In this document: positions 1-8,984 of the stretch, piece by piece | Layout: each line of letters opens with the position of its first letter | How positions within the stretch are numbered: the first letter of the stretch is position 1 | Source: Aquariibacter albus | Lineage (GTDB): Bacteria > Pseudomonadota > Gammaproteobacteria > Burkholderiales > Burkholderiaceae_C | Assembly (NCBI RefSeq): GCF_014145335.1 | Contig: NZ_JACIVI010000001.1 | Span: 682,001 to 746,000, forward strand | Length of the DNA stretch: 64,000 bases | Direction of reading: 5' to 3' | Translations under genes and position numbers: made by a program | Notes under the pieces: generated by a model | Told to the model about the DNA's origin: nothing | The model's database searches: none | The model's input: the letters and a program-made list of their open reading frames with translations, nothing else

Positions 1-618
1 GTCGAGCAGGCGCACGTCGACCAGGGCGAGCGCCGTCTTGAGGGTGGCGGTCAGGGCCTCGTCGGCGCGCGAGGGCTCAGCGACGCCGCTGGGATGGTTG
101 TGGGCGACGATGAGCGCGGCCGCATTGCGGGCCAGGGCGCGCTTGACCAGCTCGCGCGGGTGCACGCTCGTCTGGTCGATGCTGCCGTGGAAGAGCTCCT
201 CGAAGCCCAGCAGGCGGTGCTGGCTGTCGAGGAAGAGGGCGGCGAAGACTTCCTGCTCGCGCGCGGCCAGCTGCAGGGCCAGGTAGTCCTTGACGGCCTG
301 GGGGGCGGTGAAGACCGGGGCCTCCTTCAGGCCGGCGGCCAGGGCCCGGCGGGCCAGTTCGGCCACGGCCAGCAGCTCGGCCGACTTGGCCGGGCCCAGG
401 CCCTTGACGCGGCCGAGCTGCGCCGCGTCGGCATGCAGCAGGCCGGCCACGCCGCCGCAGGTCTCCAGCAGGCGCTGGGCCAGCTGCAGCACGTCGCAGC
501 CGGGGGTGCCGGTGCGCAGCAGCAGGGCGAGCAGTTCGGCGTCCGACAGGGCGCCGGGGCCGCGCTGCAGCAGCTTCTCGCGGGGGCGGGCGTCGGGCGG
601 CAGGTGGTCGAGGGCCAT
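1..618 (-). CDS. radC: RadC/MPN-domain DNA repair protein, C-terminus cut by window edge
   Basis: RadC-family protein with the JAMM/MPN metallopeptidase fold; its exact role in DNA repair is unsettled. 206 residues are visible and the family is about 225, so only the last residues lie beyond base 1. The N-terminal half holds a helix-hairpin-helix-like segment ([12 protein letters not shown], about residue 70). The MPN motif AHNHPSG sits near residue 172, preceded by the usual [18 protein letters not shown]-type segment. The start is the ATG read at 618-616 (MALDHLPPD), which gives the usual RadC beginning with an REKLL stretch. The gene diverges from fkpB across about 80 bases. It is chromosomal RadC by length; nothing suggests a plasmid or phage anti-restriction version. 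Confidence 0.93.
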   Translation of the reverse strand, partial: MALDHLPPDARPREKLLQRGPGALSDAELLALLLRTGTPGCDVLQLAQRLLETCGGVAGLLHADAAQLGRVKGLGPAKSAELLAVAELARRALAAGLKEAPVFTAPQAVKDYLALQLAAREQEVFAALFLDSQHRLLGFEELFHGSIDQTSVHPRELVKRALARNAAALIVAHNHPSGVAEPSRADEALTATLKTALALVDVRLLD

Positions 619-697
619 GGCTCGGGCGTCGCGAAGGGGCGTCCGGGGCGGGCAGCAACCCCGTCCCTACAATCCACCCCAGTCTAGCCAAGCAAGG

Positions 698-1159
698 ATG
701 CCCCCCGTGGCCACGGTTCAGCCCGCTTCCTTCCTCACCCTGCATTACCGGCTCGCCGGCCCGGACGGCAGCGATGTCGTCAGCACCTTCGACGGGCCGC
801 CGGCCACGCTCTCGCTGGGCAGCGGCCAGCTCGCGCCGGCCATGGAGCAGTGCCTGCTGGGTCTGGCCGAGGGCGATCACAAGGCTTTCGAGCTGCCGCC
901 CGGTGCGGCCTTCGGCGATCGCAACCCCGAGCTGATCCAGCGCGTCAGCCTGGCCGTGCTGCGCCAGTACGGCGACCCGGACGAGACCTACCACGTCGGC
1001 GATGTCGTGCATTTCCCGACGCCCGACGGGCAGGGCGCCTTCGCCGGCGTGCTGCGCGAGCTGGGCCCGGCCGCCGAGGACTGGGCCCTGTTCGATTTCA
1101 ACCACCCGCTGGCCGGCCTGCCCGTGCGCTTCGAGGTGCAGATGATCGGCGTGCTTTGA
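698..1159 (+). CDS. fkpB: FKBP-type peptidyl-prolyl cis-trans isomerase (SlpA/FkpB-like)
   Basis: Cytoplasmic FKBP-type prolyl isomerase and chaperone of the SlyD/SlpA group, 153 residues, the usual size. The FKBP core strand appears as [20 protein letters not shown] near the N-terminus, followed by [21 protein letters not shown], the conserved turn of the family. The middle (residues about 80-125) is the insert-in-flap domain typical of SlpA. The ATG at 698 is chosen because it is the first in-frame start close to the family N-terminus; the open frame extends further upstream only through radC antisense sequence. The stop lies 14 bases before ispH. The fkpB-ispH pair is a conserved arrangement in proteobacteria and supports both calls. 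Confidence 0.93.
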   Translation: MPPVATVQPASFLTLHYRLAGPDGSDVVSTFDGPPATLSLGSGQLAPAMEQCLLGLAEGDHKAFELPPGAAFGDRNPELIQRVSLAVLRQYGDPDETYHVGDVVHFPTPDGQGAFAGVLRELGPAAEDWALFDFNHPLAGLPVRFEVQMIGVL

Positions 1160-1173
1160 GCGGAGCCCTGGCC

Positions 1174-2166
1174 ATGATCGAGCCCTCGCTTTCCCCCGTC
1201 GCCCCCGTCGGCGAGGTGCTGCTGGCCGAGCCGCGCGGCTTCTGCGCCGGCGTGGACCGCGCGATCGAGATCGTCGAGCGTGCGCTCAAGAAGTACGGCG
1301 CGCCAATCCACGTGCGCCACGAGATCGTGCACAACACCTATGTGGTGAACGACCTCAAGGCCAAGGGCGCCATCTTCATCGAGGACCTGGCCGAGGTGCC
1401 GGCCGGTGCCACCCTGGTGTTCAGCGCGCATGGCGTGAGCCAGGCAGTGCGGCTGGAGGCCGAGGCCCGCGGCTTCCGCATCTTCGACGCGACCTGCCCG
1501 CTGGTCACCAAGGTGCATGTGGAGGTGGCCAAGCTGCACAAGGAAGGCTTCGAGTTCCTGATGATCGGCCACAAGGGCCATCCGGAGGTCGAGGGCACCA
1601 TGGGCCAGCTCAGCGAGGGCATCCACCTCGTCGAGGACGTGGCCGACGTGGCCCGCGTGCAGCCGGCGCAGACGGCCAAGCTGGCGGTGGTCACCCAGAC
1701 CACCCTGTCGGTCGACGACGCCGCCGAGATCCTGGCCGCCGTGAAGGCTCGTTTCCCGCAGGTCCGCGAGCCCAAGCAGCAGGACATCTGCTACGCGACC
1801 CAGAACCGCCAGGACGCCGTCAAGCTGCTGGCGCCGAAGGCCGATCTGGTGATCGTCGTGGGCAGCCCGACCAGCTCCAACAGCAACCGCCTGCGCGAGC
1901 TGGCCGAGCGCCTGGGCACGCCGGCCTACATGGTCGACGGCCCCGATGACCTTCAGCCCGCCTGGTTCCAGCCGCGGGCCGGCCGGCCGCTCTCGGTCGG
2001 CCTGACCGCCGGCGCCTCGGCGCCCGACGTGCTGGTGCGCGCGGTCATCGAGCGCCTGCGCGCACTGGGGGCCGTCAGCGTGCGCAAGATGGATGGCGTC
2101 GAAGAGCACATCCGCTTCCCGCTGCCCCTGGGCCTGGGCGACAAGTCCATGGCCGAGCTGGGCTGA
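1174..2166 (+). CDS. ispH: 4-hydroxy-3-methylbut-2-enyl diphosphate reductase
   Basis: IspH (LytB) catalyses the last step of the MEP isoprenoid pathway, reducing HMBPP to IPP and DMAPP with a [4Fe-4S] cluster in the cytosol. The protein is 330 residues, slightly longer than E. coli IspH (316). The three cluster cysteines are visible in [11 protein letters not shown] (N-terminus), [12 protein letters not shown] (about residue 108) and [12 protein letters not shown] (about residue 207). The substrate-binding histidines HEIVHNTYV and SAHGVS and the TQTTLS and [10 protein letters not shown] motifs are all intact. The ATG at 1174 lies 14 bases after fkpB, so the two are probably cotranscribed. 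Confidence 0.97.
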   Translation: MIEPSLSPVAPVGEVLLAEPRGFCAGVDRAIEIVERALKKYGAPIHVRHEIVHNTYVVNDLKAKGAIFIEDLAEVPAGATLVFSAHGVSQAVRLEAEARGFRIFDATCPLVTKVHVEVAKLHKEGFEFLMIGHKGHPEVEGTMGQLSEGIHLVEDVADVARVQPAQTAKLAVVTQTTLSVDDAAEILAAVKARFPQVREPKQQDICYATQNRQDAVKLLAPKADLVIVVGSPTSSNSNRLRELAERLGTPAYMVDGPDDLQPAWFQPRAGRPLSVGLTAGASAPDVLVRAVIERLRALGAVSVRKMDGVEEHIRFPLPLGLGDKSMAELG

Positions 2167-3558
<1,392 letters not shown>

Positions 3559-3568
3559 CGCGCCCGGC

Positions 3569-3599
3569 TTGCCGAAGCCTGCCGAAGATCAGCTATAGT
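3569..3599 (+). promoter_or_regulatory. Possible sigma-70 promoter of tRNA-Ser
   Basis: A TTGCCG at 3569-3574 and TATAGT at 3594-3599 lie 31 bases before the mature tRNA. The 19-base spacing is longer than ideal. The near-consensus -10 box in otherwise GC-rich sequence is the main evidence. Confidence 0.45.
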
Positions 3600-3630
3600 T
3601 GCGGGCTTCGCCGACCAGCGCACCGAATCA

Positions 3631-3720
<90 letters not shown>

Positions 3721-3762
3721 CGACCTTCCGCCGGCCTCCGCCGAGGCCCGCCAAAGTCCACT

Positions 3763-3788
3763 AAAGCCCCGCCAGCCGGGGCTTTTTT
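3763..3788 (+). terminator. Rho-independent terminator after tRNA-Ser
   Basis: Stem AGCCCCG (3765-3771), loop CCAGC, CGGGGCT (3777-3783), followed by a run of six T (3783-3788). It ends tRNA-Ser readthrough just inside the element. Confidence 0.85.
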
Positions 3789-3843
3789 GCGTCTGTACTG
3801 TCCACACAGGTCCACCGGAGACCGTGGACAGCCGGCCCGAAGC

Positions 3844-3926
3844 GGGGGCACATTTGGGGGCACGGCTGCGAAACCCTGGGGGCACATGCCCGCCAGGGGG
3901 CACAACGCGGCCCCGGAGGTGCCCCC
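3844..3926. repeat. Integrase arm-type site cluster, left end
   Basis: Four direct copies of GGGGGCAC (3844-3851, 3856-3863, 3878-3885, 3896-3903) and one inverted copy, GTGCCCCC (3919-3926), which abuts the integrase ATG. The first two form a 20-bp unit repeated exactly at 12728-12747. Position on both sides of the presumed attP core suggests arm binding sites; the inverted copy at the start codon would allow autoregulation of int. Confidence 0.7.
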
Positions 3927-5186
3927 ATGCTGACCGCGACCGAGTGCAAGAACGCCCGCTGCCCCGAGGGCAAGAAGTGGAACCGCCTGAGCGACGGCGG
4001 CGGCCTCTATCTGGAGGTCTGGCCGGCTGGCCCCAAGAGCCCCGAGGGCATGAAGGCCTGGCGCTGGAAGTACCGCCACGAAGGCAAGGAGAAGCGCCTC
4101 GCCCTGGGCACCTTCCCGGCCGTGAGCCTGGCCGAGGCCCGCAGCCGCCGCGACGCAGCCCGGCGCCAGCTTGACGCCGGCACCGACCCGGCCGCGGCCC
4201 GCAAGGCGGCCAAGGCTGCCCCGGCTGGCGCCGAGTCCACCACGTTCGAGGCCGTGGCCCGCCGCTGGTGGGCGGACTGGGCCAGCAACAAGAGCGAGCG
4301 CCACGCCGCCTACGCCCTGCGACGCCTGGAGCAGGACGCCTTCCCCGTCATCGGCGCCCGCCAGGTGGCCGAGCTGACCGCCCCCCAGCTCGTCGCCCTG
4401 TCCAAGCGCATCGAGGCCCGCGGGGCCGGCGAGCTGGCCCGGCGCCTGCTGGCCACCTGCGGCCAGGTGCTGCGCTGGGCCGTGGCCCACGGCCTGGCCG
4501 AGCGCAATGCCGGGGCGGACGTGAAGCCCGGCGACGTGCTCAAGCCCCGTGACGTGGAGAACCACGCCCGCATCGGTGCGGCCGAGCTGCCCGAGCTGCT
4601 GCGCAAGATGGCCGCCTACGAAGGCAGCGCCGCCACCCGCTTTGCCCTGCAGCTTCTCGCCCTGACCTTCGTTCGCACGCAGGAACTGACCGGCGCCCGC
4701 TGGGGCGAGTTCGACCTGCAGGCCTGCGAGTGGCGCATCCCTGCCGAGCGCATGAAGCGCCGTCGCCTGCACGTGGTGCCCCTGAGCCGCCAGGCCGTCG
4801 AGCTGCTGGAGACCTGGCGCACCGCCCGCGGCGAGGCCCGCACCGGCCCGCAGGACCTGCTGTTCCCGGGCGAGCGCGACCACGCCCTGCCGATGAGCAA
4901 CAACACCATGCTCTTCGCCCTCTACCGCATGGGCTACCGGGGCCGCATGACCGGCCACGGCTTCCGCGGCCTGGCCTCCACCGTGCTGAACGAGATGGGC
5001 CACCGGGCGGACGTGATCGAGGCCCAGCTCGCCCACGTCGAGGGCAACAAGGTGCGGGCGGCCTACAACCATGCGCAGTACCTGCCCGAGCGCCACGAGC
5101 TGATGCAGGCCTGGGCCGACTACATGGAAGCCGCCCGGGACACCGGCAAGGTGGTGCCCTTCCGCCGCGCCCGCCGGGCGGCCTGA
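3927..5186 (+). CDS. int: P4-type tyrosine recombinase/integrase
   Basis: Site-specific tyrosine recombinase of 419 residues, expected to integrate and excise the element at tRNA-Ser. An N-terminal DUF4102 arm-binding domain (residues 1-90, SDGGGLYLEV and KRLALGTFP motifs) precedes a core-binding domain (about 105-190) and the catalytic domain (about 210-400). Catalytic residues are visible: Arg in FVRTQELTGARW (about 250), the KRRRLHVVPLS strand, HGFR (343-346), the second His in AHVEGN and the Tyr in RAAYNH (about 380). The ATG at 3927 follows directly on an inverted arm site. The length is normal and the enzyme looks functional. It is transcribed away from the tRNA. Confidence 0.96.
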   Translation: MLTATECKNARCPEGKKWNRLSDGGGLYLEVWPAGPKSPEGMKAWRWKYRHEGKEKRLALGTFPAVSLAEARSRRDAARRQLDAGTDPAAARKAAKAAPAGAESTTFEAVARRWWADWASNKSERHAAYALRRLEQDAFPVIGARQVAELTAPQLVALSKRIEARGAGELARRLLATCGQVLRWAVAHGLAERNAGADVKPGDVLKPRDVENHARIGAAELPELLRKMAAYEGSAATRFALQLLALTFVRTQELTGARWGEFDLQACEWRIPAERMKRRRLHVVPLSRQAVELLETWRTARGEARTGPQDLLFPGERDHALPMSNNTMLFALYRMGYRGRMTGHGFRGLASTVLNEMGHRADVIEAQLAHVEGNKVRAAYNHAQYLPERHELMQAWADYMEAARDTGKVVPFRRARRAA

Positions 5187-5262
5187 GCGCCGCGAGGCGC
5201 AAGAGCGCAACGCCTCCGCAGGCAGTTGGGCAGCCTTCGCGCTGCTGGGCGGAGAGAAAGCG

Positions 5263-5353
5263 ACTGCGGACACTGCGGACACTGCGGACACAAGGAAATG
5301 AGCGGGCTGGCGGGGTGCTGGGACTGCGGACAAACTGCGGACAGACTGCGGAC
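5263..5353 (+). repeat. Left iteron array, six ACTGCGGAC copies
   Basis: Exact 9-mers start at 5263, 5272 and 5281 (head to tail, 9-bp period), then at 5323, 5334 and 5345 (11-bp period). The same 9-mer occurs six times in inverted orientation at 11963-12052, after the primase-helicase gene. Directly repeated short iterons on an element encoding its own primase-helicase are most simply a replication origin or copy-control site. No other role can be seen. Confidence 0.85.
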
Positions 5354-5384
5354 ACTCACTCATCCATCCCTGCCCTCAGGCGCA

Positions 5385-6037
5385 AGGCTGAGGCCTTCGA
5401 CCTGGCCACGCGGCCCGCGAGCTGGCCGAGCTGCCCGAGCTGGCGCCGCGGCAGCGCAGCCAGCCGAGGACGGCGCCAGGCTGAGGCCTTCGACCTGGCC
5501 ACGCGGCCCGAGCTGGCCGAGCTGCCCGAGCTGGCGCCGCGGCCGCGCAGCCAGCCGGGGACGGCGCCAGGCTGCGGCCTTCGACCTGGCCACGCCGGCT
5601 GAGCTGCCCGAGCTGGCGCCGCGGCCGCGCAGTCAGCCCGGACGGCGCCAGGCTGAGGCCTTCGACCTGGCCACGCGGCCCGAGCTGGCCGAGCTGCCCG
5701 AGCTGGCGCCGCGGCCGCGCAGCCAGCCGGGGACGGCGCCAGGCTGAGGCCTTCGACCTGGCCACGCGGCCCGAGCTGGCCGAGCTGCCCGAGCTGGCGC
5801 CGCGGCCGCGCAGCCAGCCGGGGACGGCGCCAGGCTGCGGCCTTCGACCTGGCCACGCCGGCTGAGCTGCCCGAGCTGGCGCTGCGGCCGCGCAGCCAGC
5901 CGGGGACGGCGCCAGGCTGCGGCCTTCGACCTGGCCACGCCGGCTGATCTGCCCGAGCTGGTGCTGCGGCCGCGCAGCCAGCGGAGGACGGCGCCAGGCT
6001 GCGGCCTTCGACCTGGCCACACCGGCTGAGCTGCCCC
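5385..6037 (+). repeat. Tandem repeat array, seven full units plus one partial
   Basis: Head-to-tail units start at 5385, 5478, 5569, 5650, 5741, 5832, 5914 and 5996 with lengths 93, 91, 81, 91, 91, 82 and 82 before the last partial unit. Each begins AGGCTG(A/C)GGCCTTCGACC and ends GACGGCGCC. Long units hold three, short ones two, copies of an internal 9-mer close to CGAGCTGGC, so the repeat is nested. Units at 5650 and 5741 are identical. Period lengths exclude a repeated protein domain. Each unit can fold GGCGCCG against its own terminal CGGCGCC; units 6 and 7 keep this only by G-U pairs. Confidence 0.95.
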
Positions 6038-6151
6038 GGCCCTGGTGCCTTGCCCTTGTCTTCCCGAAAAGTCGGCGCGAAGAGTAGCCCCCGCACCCGT
6101 TTCGACCCGCAGTGCGTGTCGGCGCTTCGCGCTGCTGGCCAGGGCTTGACG

Positions 6152-6242
6152 CTGTGCGCAGGCGCCTGCACAGTCCGACACGCCGCTGCGTTGCAGCGGC
6201 CCGGGCTTGGCAGCCCGGCAAACAAGGCGCGGAGGCCGCGCC
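6152..6242. other. Palindrome followed by three perfect 7-bp hairpins
   Basis: A 12-bp perfect palindrome GCAGGCGCCTGC (6158-6169) sits within an imperfect CTGTG...ACAG dyad (6152-6174). Three perfect hairpins follow: CCGCTGC/GCAGCGG (6183-6199), CCGGGCT/AGCCCGG (6201-6218) and GGCGCGG/CCGCGCC (6226-6242). None has a T tract, so simple terminators are unlikely. A structured RNA, origin structure or 5' leader of the 6432 operon is possible. Confidence 0.6.
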
Positions 6243-6431
6243 AGGCGCAACAGCGTCGAGCGCGGCCCTTCTCATTCCGCGTGCATGCGCACGGCACCGT
6301 TTGGCGGCCGGGCGCGGGAGGGCTTAGGCCCTGCCGGTCCCTTGTTTCCGGTCTGCCAACCCGCGTTCCGGCCGCCTCCTACCTCTTGGCAGAGGGGGGC
6401 CAGCCTGTACCGTCAAACAAGGAGCCTCACC

Positions 6432-6707
6432 ATGGCTGACACCGTGTCTGCATCCGGCGAACTGCCGGCGCCCATCTCCTTCCCCCACATGCCGAAGCCG
6501 CAGCCGGGGCCGCGCTTTGACCGGACCCGCTTTGACGAGCGCTCCGCGCAGCTCGTCGGCTTGCTCAGCTTCCTGTCGGCGCAGGGCTGCGACGCCTTCA
6601 GCACTGCGCCCGCGACGCAACAGGAACCCGTGCTGTTCTTGCTCTATGACCTGGCGCGAGAAGTCCGCGAGCTGGTGATGGGTGCGGATCAAGAGGCCAG
6701 CGCATGA
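6432..6707 (+). CDS. Hypothetical protein, element gene 1
   Basis: Unrecognised 91-residue protein. The start is well supported: AAGGAG at 6419-6424 stands 7 bases before the ATG at 6432. The N-terminal 35 residues are Pro-rich (FPHMPKPQPGPRFDRTRFDERS). The C-terminal half looks helical (SAQLVGLLSFLSAQGCDAF, then LLYDLAREVRELVMGADQE). There is no signal peptide or membrane segment. Its stop overlaps the next ATG as ATGA, so the two genes are translationally coupled. It is the first gene after the long non-coding region and probably the first of an operon running to the primase-helicase. Function unknown. Confidence 0.75.
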   Translation: MADTVSASGELPAPISFPHMPKPQPGPRFDRTRFDERSAQLVGLLSFLSAQGCDAFSTAPATQQEPVLFLLYDLAREVRELVMGADQEASA

Positions 6708-7054
6708 GCGCTGCCGCTTGCGACGATCTCCAGTCTCGGCTTCTTGCAGTGGCCGAGCTGGCTGGCCATGCTGCTGGCCACGCTGCCCTCCTGCTGGACG
6801 ACCTGAACGCGGCGCCGCTGCCCGAGGACCACGCCGCATCCGAAAGGATGATCGAGGCCCTTGCGTCCGGCCTGGCCCTGGTGGGCTGGTGCGCTGACGC
6901 TGCCGCCACCCTGGGCGGGCAGCCGCCTACCCGCGACAGCGCGGCGGCCTGGCTGCTGCGGCCTGATCTTGCCGACAGGATGGCCGCACTGCGGCCGCTC
7001 GCCTCAGGTGCCCTGCCTGCTGCCGCACCGGCGGGCCGCTCGCCCCGCGGCTGA
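6704..7054 (+). CDS. Hypothetical protein, element gene 2
   Basis: Unrecognised 116-residue protein whose ATG overlaps the stop of the 6432 gene (ATGA at 6704-6707). It is Ala- and Leu-rich and predicted helical throughout ([22 protein letters not shown], then MIEALASGLALVGW), with a Pro-rich tail (PAAAPAGRSPRG). It resembles small DUF3077-like or accessory proteins of mobile elements in composition only. Overlap and codon use argue that it is translated. Confidence 0.65.
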   Translation: MSAAACDDLQSRLLAVAELAGHAAGHAALLLDDLNAAPLPEDHAASERMIEALASGLALVGWCADAAATLGGQPPTRDSAAAWLLRPDLADRMAALRPLASGALPAAAPAGRSPRG

Positions 7055-7190
7055 GCCTTCCGCTTCGCTGCGCCAGCCCTGCGACTGATCCCCGCAGGGT
7101 GCCGAGGCCTTCCCTTCCTCGGCGGGCGCAGCGATTCTTCAAGGGGCGCACAAGGGGTGCGACGATGGGCAAGCCGCAGAGGCTCAGGCC

Positions 7191-7910
7191 GTGAGGCCGT
7201 ACACCTACGCCGAAGCCCGGGCCCGCCTGGTGGCCACTGTGCGGAGGCAGCTTGACCTGGCGAAGGATGCCGCCGAGCGGGCGAAGGATGCCCCCGAGCG
7301 GGCGACAGACCGCGACCGCCTGGAAGACCTGGCCGCGGCGCTGCTGGGCCTGGCCGATGACCTTGAGGGCTGGGGTACAGGAAAGCCTGCGAAGTCGCCC
7401 AGCGCCAGCGAGCGGAAGCAGATCAAGGCCCGCGACGATGCTGCCTGGGCTGCCTTCGACGATCCGGCCAGCCTGGCGCCGACGATGCCGCCCGCTTGGC
7501 AACCGAAGGTGCGGCTCTCGATGCAGGGCGCTGCCGAGCTGCTGAGTACGGCTCACGATGCACGGCACGGCGCGGGGGCCACGCTACATGTGGTTCATGC
7601 CCTCCACGACCTGGCCGAAAGCGCGACGGCGGCTGCGGCTGCATGTCGCGGGCCTGGGCCACGACTGGCCCCGTTCGACCTGGCCGCGCTGGGGGTGCTG
7701 GCGCTTTTCGCGCTCTACCCCGACGAGCTGCCGGGCAAGGTCACGAATTACGTTGACGGCCCGGCCTGCACCCTACTGGCTGAGCTTGCAAAAGAGGCGG
7801 GACTACCACGCGGGCCAGAGGCCTGCCTCAAGGCGATCCAGCGGGCCCGGAAGCGTGTTGATCCACACGACCTTCATCCGCTGTTGGCGGAGTGTTTCGG
7901 GCTCGTCTAG
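7191..7910 (+). CDS. Hypothetical helical protein, element gene 3
   Basis: Unrecognised 239-residue soluble protein starting with GTG at 7191 (MRPYTYAEARARLVATVRRQ). Residues 20-40 contain a short internal duplication, (E)RAKDA followed by PERA, encoded by a 21-base direct repeat. The middle carries HDARHGAGATLHVVHALHDL; the C-terminus is charged and helical (ACLKAIQRARKRVDPHDLHPLLAE). A ten-codon frame starting ATG at 7165 ends at 7194 with its stop overlapping the GTG (GTGA), so a coupled leader peptide is possible. No conserved domain is recognised. Confidence 0.7.
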   Translation: MRPYTYAEARARLVATVRRQLDLAKDAAERAKDAPERATDRDRLEDLAAALLGLADDLEGWGTGKPAKSPSASERKQIKARDDAAWAAFDDPASLAPTMPPAWQPKVRLSMQGAAELLSTAHDARHGAGATLHVVHALHDLAESATAAAAACRGPGPRLAPFDLAALGVLALFALYPDELPGKVTNYVDGPACTLLAELAKEAGLPRGPEACLKAIQRARKRVDPHDLHPLLAECFGLV

Positions 7911-8008
7911 GTAATCCAGCCGCCGATTTTTTGCGGCGCGGCTTACCTTGATCCCGCGGGGTGCTGCCGGAACAGTGCGAGCCATCGCAACCAACCGAAG
8001 CCGCCGCC

Positions 8009-8254
8009 ATGCACCAGAGTCCAGAGCCTTCCGGCGAACCTGTGCCGAACCCGCCGCAGGTTGAGCGTCTTCTGCGTCTGCCTCAGGTCTTGTCCATCGT
8101 CGGGCTCAGCACGTCTCGGCTTTATGAGCTGATTGCATCGGGTGAATTCACCAGCCCGGTGAAGGTCGGTCGCACAAGCCTGTGGCCCGCCTCTGAGGTC
8201 CATGCCTGGGTGACACGCCAAGTTGCAGCTTCCCGTCGCAAGGGGGGTGCGTGA
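8009..8254 (+). CDS. alpA: AlpA-family DNA-binding regulator
   Basis: Small MerR-like helix-turn-helix protein of 81 residues, of the AlpA/excisionase type that on satellites and prophages activates element genes or aids excision. The signature runs LLRLPQVLSIVGLSTSRLYELI, then FTSPVKVGRTSLWPASEVHAW, matching the AlpA pattern of helix-turn-helix followed by a wing and xSExxAW. ATG 8009 is preferred; a GTG at 7961 would add 16 residues without homology. The stop overlaps the next ATG (TGATG at 8252-8256). Confidence 0.88.
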   Translation: MHQSPEPSGEPVPNPPQVERLLRLPQVLSIVGLSTSRLYELIASGEFTSPVKVGRTSLWPASEVHAWVTRQVAASRRKGGA

Positions 8255-8610
8255 TGGGCAAGGCCGCCAACCGGAAGAAGGCGATGCGCGGGGCAGTCCA
8301 TGAAGCCATCCAGCGCGAGGCCGCTGCGGCGCAAGCCGCGACGAAGGGAGCCCTGGCGCATGGCCAGACCTATCCCGCGCTTGCGGGCCTGGTGGGCCAC
8401 ATCCGTGCCGAGCTGGACAAGCGCCTTCGGCAGCCCGTCGAGTTCATGGGGGTGACGTACTGGCCGCGCGGCATCTTCAATGGCCTGGTGCTTCAGGTCT
8501 TCGACTGCGATCCCAGCGCCGACACCCTGCCGCTTGCAGTGGCCATGCTGGGCAGCCACCAGCCCGGCACCCCCTGGCCCCCGCACCCTGGCGGGCAGCC
8601 CCTGCACTGA
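8254..8610 (+). CDS. Hypothetical protein, element gene 5
   Basis: Unrecognised 118-residue protein with a start overlapping the alpA stop by one base. The N-terminus is basic (MGKAANRKKAMRGAVHEAIQ), then Ala-rich helical; the core VEFMGVTYWPRGIFNGLVLQ is more hydrophobic but not a transmembrane segment. The tail is Pro/His-rich (PPHPGGQPLH). Position between two DNA-binding regulators suggests a role in element control or replication. That is inference only. Confidence 0.65.
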   Translation: MGKAANRKKAMRGAVHEAIQREAAAAQAATKGALAHGQTYPALAGLVGHIRAELDKRLRQPVEFMGVTYWPRGIFNGLVLQVFDCDPSADTLPLAVAMLGSHQPGTPWPPHPGGQPLH

Positions 8611-8619
8611 GGGGGCGCC

Positions 8620-8982
8620 ATGCAGCGCCAGGCCCCGCCACCCCTCCCGATGCAGGCGCCTGCACAAGCGGACAGCTCGCACCCGCTGGCGCTGGCCAGA
8701 CGGTTCCGCCTCTCCGGTCGCATCGGCTACCGCGGCACCGCTGCACAAGAGGCCTTGATCCGCGAGCGACTGGAGCGCGGCCCGGCCACGCGGCATGAGC
8801 TGGAAGCGCTGGTGGGCTGCGGCAGCCTGACCAAGCGAATCAGCGCCATGCGCCGCAAGGGCCTTGACGTGAGCCAGTCCCTTGTCGAGCGACCGCTGCC
8901 GGATGGCGCCTTTGGCTTGCAGGCCCTGTACTGGCTGACCCAGCCCGACACCGCGCAGCGCGACCTGTTCACCGACACCTGA
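8620..8982 (+). CDS. Putative helix-turn-helix protein, element gene 6
   Basis: 120-residue protein. Residues about 45-110 (EALIRERLERGPATRHELEA, then LTKRISAMRRKGLDV and ALYWL) match the layout of small phage winged-helix proteins in which a GPATxxEL helix is followed by a recognition helix ending RISxLRKxG. The first 35 residues are Pro/Gln-rich and probably disordered. It starts 9 bases after the preceding gene and stops 2 bases before the primase-helicase ATG, so it is in the same operon. The HTH assignment comes from pattern similarity only. Confidence 0.7.
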   Translation: MQRQAPPPLPMQAPAQADSSHPLALARRFRLSGRIGYRGTAAQEALIRERLERGPATRHELEALVGCGSLTKRISAMRRKGLDVSQSLVERPLPDGAFGLQALYWLTQPDTAQRDLFTDT

Positions 8983-8984
8983 CC

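Larger units (their letters stand above)
5187..6431. other. 1.2-kb non-coding region with iterons, tandem repeats and hairpins
   Basis: No convincing gene lies here. All open frames run through repeats whose unit lengths (93, 91, 81, 82) are not multiples of three. From left to right it holds a small hairpin after int (GCGCC-GCGA-GGCGC, about 5187-5200), six ACTGCGGAC iterons (5263-5353), a tandem repeat array (5385-6037), a palindrome with three consecutive hairpins (6152-6242) and the leader of the 6432 gene with AAGGAG at 6419-6424. Confidence 0.85.

Noticed and set aside
5385-6037. The array considered as a CRISPR
   Set aside because: Units are contiguous and diverging with no unique spacers, units are too long, and no cas genes are present.
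5226-6297. Several 170-313-codon frames through the tandem repeats on both strands
   Set aside because: Their sequence is only the translated repeats, and unit lengths of 81-93 bases shift frame from unit to unit, so no protein repeat is maintained.
7961-8008. GTG at 7961 as the start of the AlpA-type gene
   Set aside because: The 16 added residues have no counterpart in the family; the ATG at 8009 gives the normal size.
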